Positions 1 through 5,454 of a stretch of DNA of 6,046 nt are shown here, in pieces (within the stretch, counting starts at the first letter, position 1; every line of letters starts with the position of its first letter). Below the pieces are notes generated by a model. It did no database searches. It was not told where the DNA came from and saw nothing but the letters and a program-made list of their open reading frames with translations. The DNA is from an uncultured Mailhella sp. GTDB taxonomy: Bacteria > Desulfobacterota > Desulfovibrionia > Desulfovibrionales > Desulfovibrionaceae. Both the position numbers and the translations under genes were made by a program. Where the stretch lies: positions 1 through 6,046 of the forward strand of contig CAJTSU010000189.1 in the NCBI GenBank assembly GCA_910579055.1. Direction: 5' to 3'.

Positions 1-11
1 GGTGCCCTTAG

Positions 12-35
12 CCGTTAGCGCGCAGCGCTTTACGG
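12..35. repeat. Inverted repeat (interrupted hairpin)
   Basis: The outer arms CCGT (12-15) and ACGG (32-35) pair, and the inner arms AGCGC (17-21) and GCGCT (25-29) pair around a GCA loop. A small T/TT internal bulge separates the two stems. No run of T follows on either strand, so this is not a standard intrinsic terminator. Confidence 0.5.
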
Positions 36-75
36 ATAAGGAGAGCAGAGATGAGACTCGCTCCGCTCGACTCCG

Positions 76-101
76 AGAGCATTTCAATGACAAAATGCTC
101 T
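76..101. repeat. Inverted repeat, 9-bp perfect stem
   Basis: AGAGCATTT (76-84) and AAATGCTCT (93-101) are exact reverse complements around an eight-base loop. There is no following U-tract on either strand. It is one of four palindromes packed into the 247 bases beside argC. Confidence 0.65.
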
Positions 102-128
102 AAATTGTGTGCGGCACCAGCACTATCC

Positions 129-155
129 AGCATTGAATACCTGGCATTCAATGCT
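129..155. repeat. Inverted repeat, 10-bp perfect stem
   Basis: AGCATTGAAT (129-138) and ATTCAATGCT (146-155) are exact reverse complements around a seven-base loop. This is the longest uninterrupted stem in the window. No T-run follows on either strand, which argues against an intrinsic terminator and for a repeat-element or RNA-structure role. Confidence 0.65.
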
Positions 156-197
156 TGGCTCGTTTCGCCACAGCACAAGACTTGCGCCTGACGGTTA

Positions 198-228
198 GTA
201 CTCCAAAACATTTCATGTTGCGGAGTAC
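198..228 (-). repeat. Two-part hairpin just downstream of argC
   Basis: The outer arms GTACTCC (198-204) and GGAGTAC (222-228) enclose the inner arms AACAT (207-211) and ATGTT (215-219), with a 2x2 internal loop and a three-base TTC apex. In argC orientation it begins about 20 bases after the stop codon, the place expected for transcript termination or 3' end protection. The U-tract of a classical rho-independent terminator is absent, so termination is only a possibility. Confidence 0.55.
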
Positions 229-247
229 CAGGCTTCAAGGTGTTGCC

Positions 248-1306
248 CTATACCGTCAGCGGCGCAAGGTTCAACCCCTCGTCCACGGGTAAATGGCACA
301 TCAGGTTGGCATTGGCCACGGCCTGCCCGGAAGCGCCCCGGCACAGGTTGTCAATGGCGCTGGCAATAATCAGGCGCCCGGTGCGCTCGTCCACGGTCAC
401 GGCGATATCGCAGAACATGGAACCGCGCACGTTGCGCGTTTCAGGCAGTTGCCCGGCGGGAAGCAGACGCACCCAGCGCGAACCGGCCCACGCGGCCTCG
501 TAAATCATCTGGATTTCCCGCTGGGTGCGGGGGCTTTTCAGACGCGTGTAGATGGTGGCCAGAATCCCCCGGCTCATGGGCACAAGATGAGGATTGAAGG
601 AAACATGCAGCGATCCGGCCTCCATGCCCGCGCTGCGCTCCAGTTCCTGCTCGATTTCCGGCGTATGGCGGTGCCTGCCGAGATTATAGGGCTTGAAGGA
701 ATCTCCCGCCTCGCAGAACAGGGAGCCGATCGCCGCCTTGCGCCCCGCCCCGGACACGCCGGATTTGGCGTCGATGACAATGTCGTCGGTGTGCACAAGG
801 CCATTCTTCAATGCCGCATGCAGGCCGAGAATGGACGCCGTGGGGTAACAGCCGGGATTGGCCACCAGCCGGGTTCCGCGTATGACCTCGGCGCGCAGTT
901 CGGGCAGACCGTACACGGCCTTTTCCAGATAGCCCGCGCGGGAATGGGGGACGCCGTACCATTTTTCATATACGCCCGCGTCACGCAGGCGAAAGTCGGC
1001 GGAAAGATCCACCACTCTGGCCCCGGCATCGTACAGGGCCGCGCCCATTTCCATGGCCACCCCATGCGGAACGGCCAGAAACACCACGTCACAGGCGGCG
1101 GCCAGCGCGGCGGCGTCCGCCTCGCGCACGATCACATCCCCACCCGGCAGGCCGCGCAGAAACGGATACAGTTCATCCAGCCGCTTCCCCGCCTCCTGGC
1201 GGGAAGTAGCCATGACCAGCTTCATGGAAGGATGCCCCGCCAGAATGCGGGCCAGCTCCATTCCCGTGTATCCGGTAACTCCGACAAGCCCGGCCTTTAC
1301 CACCAT
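248..1306 (-). CDS. argC: N-acetyl-gamma-glutamyl-phosphate reductase (ArgC)
   Basis: This enzyme catalyses the third step of arginine (ornithine) synthesis in the cytoplasm: NADPH-dependent reduction of N-acetylglutamyl phosphate to N-acetylglutamate semialdehyde (EC 1.2.1.38). The 352-residue product has the usual length of type 1 ArgC. Visible signatures are the nucleotide-binding GVTGYTG at residues 9-15, the active-site NPGCYPT with nucleophile Cys153, and the RHRHTPEI stretch at 211-218. By spacing from the cysteine, the catalytic His there is probably His212. The C-terminal GASGQAVANANLM motif (324-336) closes the dimerisation domain. The ATG start follows AAGGGG by 8 bases. The gene sits last in a minus-strand series after the DUF1844 gene, 67 bases away. 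No other arginine gene is in the window, so it appears detached from an arg operon. All key residues are present and the gene should be functional. Confidence 0.97.
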   Translation of the reverse strand: MVVKAGLVGVTGYTGMELARILAGHPSMKLVMATSRQEAGKRLDELYPFLRGLPGGDVIVREADAAALAAACDVVFLAVPHGVAMEMGAALYDAGARVVDLSADFRLRDAGVYEKWYGVPHSRAGYLEKAVYGLPELRAEVIRGTRLVANPGCYPTASILGLHAALKNGLVHTDDIVIDAKSGVSGAGRKAAIGSLFCEAGDSFKPYNLGRHRHTPEIEQELERSAGMEAGSLHVSFNPHLVPMSRGILATIYTRLKSPRTQREIQMIYEAAWAGSRWVRLLPAGQLPETRNVRGSMFCDIAVTVDERTGRLIIASAIDNLCRGASGQAVANANLMCHLPVDEGLNLAPLTV

Positions 1307-1314
1307 ATCCCTTG

Positions 1315-1320
1315 CCCCTT
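1315..1320 (-). promoter_or_regulatory. Ribosome binding site of argC
   Basis: AAGGGG on the minus strand ends 8 bases before the ATG at 1306. It is preceded by a run of seven A on that strand (1319-1325 as T on the plus strand). It supports the chosen argC start and shows that argC has its own initiation signal. Confidence 0.6.
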
Positions 1321-1354
1321 TTTTTCAGACGTTTCGCCTCCGGAACATCCGCCC

Positions 1355-1374
1355 GGCCCGGAATGGCGCGGGCC
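1355..1374 (-). repeat. GC-rich inverted repeat at the DUF1844 stop codon
   Basis: GGCCCG (1355-1360) and CGGGCC (1369-1374) pair around an eight-base loop and touch the TAG stop of the DUF1844 gene. There is no T-run in the minus-strand direction, so it is more likely a pause or processing site within the transcript, or chance in GC-rich DNA, than a terminator. Confidence 0.3.
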
Positions 1375-1643
1375 TACTTTCCGGCCGCGACGTACTTCAT
1401 GCGCAGTTCAAACAGCACGTCCTTCAGCAGACGCGCCTCCTTGTCCGTCAGGCCGTTCGCAATCTTGTCATCAAGCATGTTCAGCACGTCAATGCTGTGG
1501 CGGGCCAGTTCAGGATGCTTCTCCTGCTTCCCCGTATCGGGGTCGGGCACCTCTCCCAGCTGCACCAGCGCCGAAGACGCCAGAGAAAGCACAAAGGTCG
1601 AAAAGGTCACTTCCGGCAGCATCATGTCGTCCGGGCCTTGCAT
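1374..1643 (-). CDS. DUF1844 family protein
   Basis: This is a small cytoplasmic protein (89 residues) of the DUF1844 family, whose function is not established. The family is recognised from the sequence order: an FSTFVLSLASSALVQLGE helix in the first third, then a PDPDTGK turn, a helix containing IDVLNMLDDK, and the closing NGLTDKEARLLKDVL and ELRMKYV. These are the usual family blocks at the usual length. Two in-frame ATG codons lie in tandem. The second (1641-1643) is 7 bases from a perfect AAGGAG, while the first (1644-1646) is only 4 bases away, so I choose the second; the first would add one Met. The gene starts 16 bases after the stop of the FG-GAP gene, with its ribosome binding site in the gap, so the two are almost certainly co-transcribed. 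argC follows. No membrane segment or catalytic motif is evident. Confidence 0.88.
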   Translation of the reverse strand: MQGPDDMMLPEVTFSTFVLSLASSALVQLGEVPDPDTGKQEKHPELARHSIDVLNMLDDKIANGLTDKEARLLKDVLFELRMKYVAAGK

Positions 1644-1650
1644 CATCCGT

Positions 1651-1656
1651 CTCCTT
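1651..1656 (-). promoter_or_regulatory. Ribosome binding site choosing the second ATG of the DUF1844 gene
   Basis: A perfect AAGGAG on the minus strand lies 4 bases before the first ATG and 7 bases before the second. The normal spacing favours initiation at 1643. Confidence 0.7.
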
Positions 1657-1659
1657 GCG

Positions 1660-3270
1660 CTAGTTCCCCTCTCCGAGGGGGTAGAGCAGAACCATGTTGC
1701 GGATCTTGCCCATGCCCAGAGAGCCGGGATAGGAATTGACGCTGACCACCAGATCCTGCACCCCGTCGTTATTGGGGTCGGATACGCTCACGTCCACCAC
1801 ACTGCCCTTGATCCGCCGGGTCTTCCATTTCAGGTCAAGGCCGAGGCCGTCCCAGAACATGGCATGGATCTCGCCCTGCGGGAACACGCGAAAATTCTTG
1901 AACAGCATGGACGCGGCGGAAATCGGCTTGCCGGTAATCAGCACGGGCGTGCCGCTGCGGTCAGGGTCGTCCACCACCATGCGCATGGGCACATAATAAT
2001 AGTTGCCGGTATCTTCATCCGCGGATTTGCCCATCCCCGGCATGCCACGGGAAACGGGAATGCCCACCGATGTGCCGGTGAAACTGTCATCGCTGCGGGC
2101 AAGGCGCTTGCCGTTGCGATCAAAGGTCAGCAGCTTTTCTTCCGTTCCCACGGCGACAAGATAATCACCGCCGGATTTCGCGTTGCCGGGAATCCACACC
2201 ATGTTGAACACGTTCGCTTCCCGGGGGAGACCGGCATACTTGCCGCCCTTGGTCAGCTTGTTCCCGCGCAGGTTCACGTCATATATGTCACCGCGCACAA
2301 CCCTGGTACGATCAGGGTCCTGCCCGACCAGACGAGGCTTGTAGGAAGGAGCCATGTTCAGCACGTTGAGATAATACTTCACGCGGCTGGACGCTTCCTT
2401 GAAGGAGCCGTCCCGGAAGGTGAAGAGCTGGCTTACAGGTTCGTCTGCGCCGTCATCATAGGCCGTCACCAGCAGCAGCGTGCGCTTGCCTTCGGGCAAC
2501 GCGCGGACAAGCAGAGGGATGCGCATCATGGAAGGCAGGCGCAGTTCGCTGATCTGCGTCAGCTTTCCATCCTGCCAGCGGTAAAGAATCACGGCATCCT
2601 TGTTGAGCAGGGCGACTTCATTCTTTCCGTCCCCGTCAAAATCCGCCACTTCCATGCCGATGCATTCAAAATCCAGCATCTGACTGCGGATGCGTTCGCC
2701 GTCCATGTTTTCGTAGCGAAGCTGGGGGTTCATGCCGGGCACAGCGCCGCCCTGGGTTTCGTTCATCATGAAGGCCCGGTTCATGGGCGACGCGCTCTGC
2801 GCGGCGGGAGCGGCGGCCACTGTCCGGCCGAAAAGCTGGGAGGAGATGGCGTCGGCCGCATTCTGCACGCCGCCGAGCAAATTGCTGACCGGGCTTTTGA
2901 ACGCCTGCTGCCAGAGCTTGCCCCTGGCGTCCAGAGCGCTGACGTCCAGGCTGGCCTCATTGCCCATCACCGTGACACTGCCCCACACCACATAATCCGA
3001 GCCAGCGCTTTTGCGCACCTTTTCCGCATCGGCGCGGCCGGTCGGGGCATTGCCCTGAAGCACAGCGTCCTGACCGGCGGCAGGTTCAAATTTTCCCTGC
3101 CAGAACAGGCGGGAAGACAACATGGGAGGAATGGCCTTGCCCAGATAACCGTAACCGGCGGCGCCGTTCACCTTGAACGGCGTCACGATATACGAGGCGG
3201 CATGGGCTGCTTGCATCCCGGCGAGCAGCAGGGTACATGCCAGAAAAACAGACAAAATTCGACGTTGCAT
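1660..3270 (-). CDS. Exported FG-GAP/VCBS-repeat protein
   Basis: This is a 536-residue protein of unknown function, probably periplasmic. Residues 1-24 form a type I signal peptide: a QRR basic start, a hydrophobic ILSVFLACTLLLAG core, and a likely cut after AHA. There is no lipobox cysteine at the cut, so it is not a typical lipoprotein. Residues about 25-148 show the pattern of a TolB-N/FlgO/CsgG-like alpha-beta domain (GKAIPPMLSSRLF, then SDYVVWGSVTV and ASLDVSALDARG); this is inference by pattern. An Ala/Met/Gly-rich linker (about 150-185) leads to a probable beta-propeller with calcium-loop motifs of the FG-GAP/VCBS type: DFDGDGKNE at 210-218, a second SDPNNDGVQD at 497-506, and degenerate copies near DPDRTR and DPDRSG. 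Such propellers usually bind proteins or carbohydrate. The ATG at 3270 is preferred because AAGGAG lies 5 bases before it; a GTG two codons upstream overlaps that site. The gene is first in a run with DUF1844 and argC. Confidence 0.82.
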   Translation of the reverse strand: MQRRILSVFLACTLLLAGMQAAHAASYIVTPFKVNGAAGYGYLGKAIPPMLSSRLFWQGKFEPAAGQDAVLQGNAPTGRADAEKVRKSAGSDYVVWGSVTVMGNEASLDVSALDARGKLWQQAFKSPVSNLLGGVQNAADAISSQLFGRTVAAAPAAQSASPMNRAFMMNETQGGAVPGMNPQLRYENMDGERIRSQMLDFECIGMEVADFDGDGKNEVALLNKDAVILYRWQDGKLTQISELRLPSMMRIPLLVRALPEGKRTLLLVTAYDDGADEPVSQLFTFRDGSFKEASSRVKYYLNVLNMAPSYKPRLVGQDPDRTRVVRGDIYDVNLRGNKLTKGGKYAGLPREANVFNMVWIPGNAKSGGDYLVAVGTEEKLLTFDRNGKRLARSDDSFTGTSVGIPVSRGMPGMGKSADEDTGNYYYVPMRMVVDDPDRSGTPVLITGKPISAASMLFKNFRVFPQGEIHAMFWDGLGLDLKWKTRRIKGSVVDVSVSDPNNDGVQDLVVSVNSYPGSLGMGKIRNMVLLYPLGEGN

Positions 3271-3275
3271 GATCA

Positions 3276-3281
3276 CTCCTT
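3276..3281 (-). promoter_or_regulatory. Ribosome binding site setting the start of the FG-GAP gene
   Basis: AAGGAG on the minus strand is 5 bases before the ATG at 3270. The in-frame GTG at 3276-3274 shares a base with it and so cannot be the start it serves. Confidence 0.7.
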
Positions 3282-3297
3282 GGAGTATGGTTGGGCA

Positions 3298-3326
3298 ACT
3301 TTACCCTTTCTTTTTCCGCCCCGCAA
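3298..3326 (-). promoter_or_regulatory. Possible sigma-70-type promoter for the FG-GAP gene
   Basis: On the minus strand a TTGCGG (3326-3321) is followed after 17 bases by TAAAGT (3303-3298). The spacing is ideal, but the match to TTGACA/TATAAT is only about 3/6 and 4/6. Transcription from it would begin about 20 bases before the gene start. It lies in the 87-base divergent gap shared with the methyltransferase gene. No equally good plus-strand promoter was seen there. Confidence 0.3.
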
Positions 3327-3357
3327 CATGCGCGCGGGACGCCTTCCGGAGATTTCC

Positions 3358-4638
3358 ATGACGCCGAGCCGCCGAGCCTTTCGTCTTGTCTGCGCCCCGT
3401 CCGAAGAACATTCAGTGGAAGCGCTGCTTCGGGCACAAGGTTACGAGTTCGAGCCGGACGCCTTTTTCCCCGCAACCAGACGTCTGCTTGCCGAGCCCCG
3501 CCCTCTCGGCTCCAGCCTCGCGGCCTTTTTCGGGCTCATCTATATTCAGGATCGCTCCTCCATGCTCCCGCCCGTGGCCCTGCGCCCGCCGCGCGGGGCG
3601 GCCGTCCTCGACATGTGCGCCAGCCCCGGCAGTAAAACGGGCCAACTCGCGGGCATGACCGGGCCGGAGGGCCTTGTGCTCGGCAACGAGCCTTCTCCCT
3701 CCCGCCTGGCCACCTTGCGCCGCAATCTGCACGCCATGAACCTTTCCTGGACGGCAAGCTGCTGCTGTGGAGGCGAAGCCCTGCCCCTGCCCGACGCCGT
3801 GTGGGATCATATCCAGCTTGACCCTCCCTGTTCCGGCTGGGGTACGGTGGAGCGCAACCCCAACGTGCGGAATATCTGGAAGGATGACAAGATTGCGCCG
3901 CTGATCCGGCTGCAAAGGGCCCTGCTGCGCGAGGCATGCCGGCTGCTGCGCCCCGGCGGCGCGCTTGTGTATTCCACCTGCACCACCAACGACGGCGAAA
4001 ATGAAGAGCAGCTGCGCTACGCGCTGGATGAACTGGGCCTTGAGCAGGAAAAACTCGCTCCTCCCGCCGGCTTTGAGCTTGAAGAGGGCAGGATGGGGTT
4101 CGACGGGGTATGGCGCCTGGAGCCGAAGAGCGGCGACAATCAGGGATTTTTCGTGGCCCGCCTGCGCAAGCCCCTCGCACGGGAAGACGCGCCCGGCGGC
4201 GGCCGGTTCCCCCTGCCGGAAGAAACACCGCGTTTCGATATCGTGCCCTCCGCCCGGCTGGAAGAGGCGGGCATAGACCCCGACGCCCTGCCCGGCCCGG
4301 TCGGGGCCTTTGGCGGGAGCCTGCACGTCCTGCCCCGGCAGGCCCCGGAGCTGCTGCCATCAACCCTGCGTTGGCAGGGTATGTACTTCGGCAAGCGCGC
4401 AAGGAACGGAGAAATACGCCCCGCCCCGCGCCTGCGTGTGCCGGGGCCGCTTCCCCGTGTGGATTTTGAAGGCGCGCAGGGAGTGGAAAAACTTGCCGGC
4501 CTGCTCCAGGGGCGCACGGTGGAAGCCCCCGCCCCGGAAAGCACCGGCGCGTCCGGCATGGCGCTGCTGAGCTGGAACGGCCTTTCCCTGTGCCGTGCCA
4601 CGCTGAAAAAAGGACGCCTGATCTGGTCGGAGCGCTGA
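3358..4638 (+). CDS. rsmF: RsmB/RsmF-type rRNA cytosine-5 methyltransferase
   Basis: This is an S-adenosylmethionine-dependent RNA m5C methyltransferase of the NOL1/NOP2/Sun family. The E. coli relative RsmF modifies C1407 of 16S rRNA; the exact target here is inferred. The product has 426 residues. Motif I (LDMCASPGSKT, 84-94) binds the cofactor, motif IV (LDPPCSG, 154-160) carries the release cysteine Cys158, and motif VI (YSTCTTNDGENEEQ, 205-218) carries the nucleophile Cys208. After NQGFFVARLRK (261-271), residues about 290-426 match the RsmF C-terminal RNA-binding region (for example HVLPRQAPELL and LRWQGMYFGK). The N-terminal domain is short compared with RsmB, which favours RsmF. I chose the ATG at 3358 because GGAG lies 6 bases upstream; an in-frame ATG at 3328 would add ten residues. 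A Cys triplet at 135-137 is unusual but not in a motif. No terminator is seen before csrA, so read-through into csrA-fliW-galE is possible. Confidence 0.9.
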   Translation: MTPSRRAFRLVCAPSEEHSVEALLRAQGYEFEPDAFFPATRRLLAEPRPLGSSLAAFFGLIYIQDRSSMLPPVALRPPRGAAVLDMCASPGSKTGQLAGMTGPEGLVLGNEPSPSRLATLRRNLHAMNLSWTASCCCGGEALPLPDAVWDHIQLDPPCSGWGTVERNPNVRNIWKDDKIAPLIRLQRALLREACRLLRPGGALVYSTCTTNDGENEEQLRYALDELGLEQEKLAPPAGFELEEGRMGFDGVWRLEPKSGDNQGFFVARLRKPLAREDAPGGGRFPLPEETPRFDIVPSARLEEAGIDPDALPGPVGAFGGSLHVLPRQAPELLPSTLRWQGMYFGKRARNGEIRPAPRLRVPGPLPRVDFEGAQGVEKLAGLLQGRTVEAPAPESTGASGMALLSWNGLSLCRATLKKGRLIWSER

Positions 4639-4647
4639 AGCTTCGAC

Positions 4648-4676
4648 TTGCCCATTCGCGGAAAGTAGGCCAAACT
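4648..4676 (+). promoter_or_regulatory. Weak candidate promoter for csrA
   Basis: TTGCCC (4648-4653) is separated by 17 bases from CAAACT (4671-4676). The match is about 4/6 and 3/6, so support is weak. A start near 4683 would give a leader of about 30 bases. No sigma-28 (TAAA with GCCGATAA) or clear sigma-54 box was seen in the 76-base gap, so flagellar-type control of csrA is not supported by this sequence. Confidence 0.2.
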
Positions 4677-4695
4677 CAATCCCTCACCACACTCC

Positions 4696-4710
4696 TTTCC
4701 GGCAAGGAAA
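4696..4710 (+). promoter_or_regulatory. csrA ribosome binding site inside a small hairpin, possible CsrA site
   Basis: AAGGA (4704-4708) is the ribosome binding site, 6 bases before the csrA ATG. TTTCC (4696-4700) can pair with GGAAA (4706-4710) over a five-base loop and would mask it. The GCAAGGAAACG context contains the ANGGA core bound by CsrA. A second GGA lies 46 bases upstream at 4660-4662. Autoregulation by CsrA is inferred. Confidence 0.4.
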
Positions 4711-4714
4711 CGCC

Positions 4715-4951
4715 ATGCTCATACTCGCGCGAAAACCAGGCGAAAGCCTGTACGTGGGGGACGATATCCGCATCACCGTCCTCAGTGTACAGGGTAAACA
4801 GGTAAAAATAGGCATCACCCTCCCCCCGGACAAGGTCGTGTACCGGGAAGAGGTGTACAGACGTGTCACGGAGGAAAACCGCATGGCACTCGCAACCAGT
4901 ACGGAAGACCTTTTGGCGGCGGCGCGGCTATGGCACGACATCAGGAAATGA
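4715..4951 (+). CDS. csrA: Carbon storage regulator CsrA
   Basis: CsrA is a small homodimeric RNA-binding protein that acts in the cytoplasm on GGA motifs in mRNA leaders, usually blocking translation. The 78-residue product keeps the full family core: MLILARKPGESL at the start, then GDDIRITVLSVQGKQVKIGI and the YREEVYRRV strand-helix junction. RNA-contacting Leu4 and Arg44 are present. As in FliW-containing bacteria, the protein has a longer C-terminal tail (about residues 55-78) than the 61-residue E. coli form. Asn55, the position whose change makes B. subtilis CsrA insensitive to FliW, is conserved, so control by the neighbouring FliW is expected. The stop overlaps a fliW start codon as ATGA at 4948-4951. 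The start is supported by AAGGA. In many flagellated bacteria this gene lies beside flgKL; here the upstream neighbour is the rRNA methyltransferase gene. Confidence 0.97.
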   Translation: MLILARKPGESLYVGDDIRITVLSVQGKQVKIGITLPPDKVVYREEVYRRVTEENRMALATSTEDLLAAARLWHDIRK

Positions 4952-4974
4952 CACCGGAACACGAAACGGACGGA
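4944..4974 (+). promoter_or_regulatory. Cluster of GGA motifs at the csrA/fliW junction
   Basis: Four GGA triplets lie within 31 bases (4944-4946, 4956-4958, 4968-4970, 4972-4974), spanning the csrA stop and the possible fliW start codons. GGA is the core of CsrA binding sites and the cluster covers the weak ribosome binding sites of fliW. CsrA binding here is inferred from motif density only. Confidence 0.3.
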
Positions 4975-5454
4975 ACCATGATCAACGGCGCGGCGACGAA
5001 CATGGTGCGGGCTCAGACCCGCCTCGGCATGTTGGATATCGATCTCAGCAAGGAACTGTTTTTCCCCAGGGGCCTCATGGGCTTTGAGGAGCATCACCGC
5101 TTCACGCTGCTGAAAATCAGGGACGAAGCCCCCTTTCTCATCCTTCAGAGCCTGGATGATCCCAAGCTCGGCTTTCTGGTAGGCGACCCCTATGCCTTTC
5201 TGCCGGAATACCGGATCCGGATCGGAGACGCGGAACAGAACATGCTTCAGGCCTCCGACACCTCCCCCCTTGCCGTGCTGGTGACGGTTTCCATCCCGCA
5301 CGGACAGCCGGAGAACACCTCCCTCAATCTGTCCGGGCCCATCATCATTAATCATGAAGCCCGTGTGGGCCTGCAAATCCTCCAGCCGGACGTCAATCCC
5401 CCCCGGGTGTACCTGCACTTGAACAGAGGCGGCCAGAACGGCGGCGCGTCATGA
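4948..5454 (+). CDS. fliW: Flagellar assembly factor FliW
   Basis: FliW is a cytoplasmic protein that binds CsrA and relieves its repression of flagellin mRNA, and that itself is titrated by flagellin (partner switching, known from B. subtilis and Campylobacter). Family features are the FFPRGLMGFEE block (residues 38-48), LQSLDDPKLGFLVGDP (66-81) and SLNLSGPIIIN (125-135). From this start the product has 168 residues, somewhat longer than the 129-144 of characterised homologues because of an N-terminal extension and a Gly-rich tail. The start is uncertain: ATG 4948 forms an ATGA overlap with the csrA stop, with AGGA only one base upstream. ATG 4930 lies inside csrA, ATG 4978 has GGA at 3-base spacing, and ATG 5002 also fits the family core. 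The last codons overlap galE by ATGA. A seven-C run occurs at 5398-5404. Confidence 0.93.
   Translation: MTPEHETDGTMINGAATNMVRAQTRLGMLDIDLSKELFFPRGLMGFEEHHRFTLLKIRDEAPFLILQSLDDPKLGFLVGDPYAFLPEYRIRIGDAEQNMLQASDTSPLAVLVTVSIPHGQPENTSLNLSGPIIINHEARVGLQILQPDVNPPRVYLHLNRGGQNGGAS

Larger units (their letters stand above)
1..247. other. Gene-poor structured region downstream of argC
   Basis: No convincing gene lies here. The stretch is richer in A/T than the neighbouring genes and contains four clear inverted repeats (12-35, 76-101, 129-155, 198-228), listed separately. It begins directly after the argC stop codon in the argC reading direction. A frame open on the minus strand (238 to 8, 76 codons) crosses the whole stretch, but it starts with TTG, has no recognisable ribosome binding site and resembles no family I can name, so I treat it as translated repeat sequence. 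The regular spacing of palindromes suggests a dispersed intergenic repeat or a structured 3' untranslated region. Its left limit is not visible because the window ends. Confidence 0.5.

Noticed and set aside
8..238. 76-codon minus-strand open frame downstream of argC
   Set aside because: It starts with TTG (the next ATG is at 211), has no ribosome binding site, is filled with palindromic DNA and matches no family I recognise. It is better explained as a frame through a repeat-like element, though conservation could revive it.
1318..1325. Seven-T run before argC as the tail of a terminator
   Set aside because: In plus-strand direction no gene ends before it, and in minus-strand direction it is a run of A next to the argC ribosome binding site.
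293..1663. 456-codon plus-strand open frame opposite argC and the DUF1844 gene
   Set aside because: It is antisense to a clear argC gene with all catalytic motifs, and its own translation resembles no protein.
1312..3357. Very long plus-strand open frame that runs antisense through the DUF1844 and FG-GAP genes into the methyltransferase gene
   Set aside because: Its translation upstream of 3358 is low-complexity and shows no domain. The minus-strand genes have ribosome binding sites, a signal peptide and family motifs. Long antisense frames are common in GC-rich genes.
3412..4402. Long minus-strand frames opposite the rRNA methyltransferase gene
   Set aside because: They are Arg/Pro/Ala-rich shadow translations without motifs, and the plus-strand gene carries the complete methyltransferase signature.
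4637..4644. GAAGCTTC palindrome at the end of rsmF as a terminator
   Set aside because: It is only an 8-base self-complementary site with no loop and no T-run, so it cannot form a terminator hairpin.
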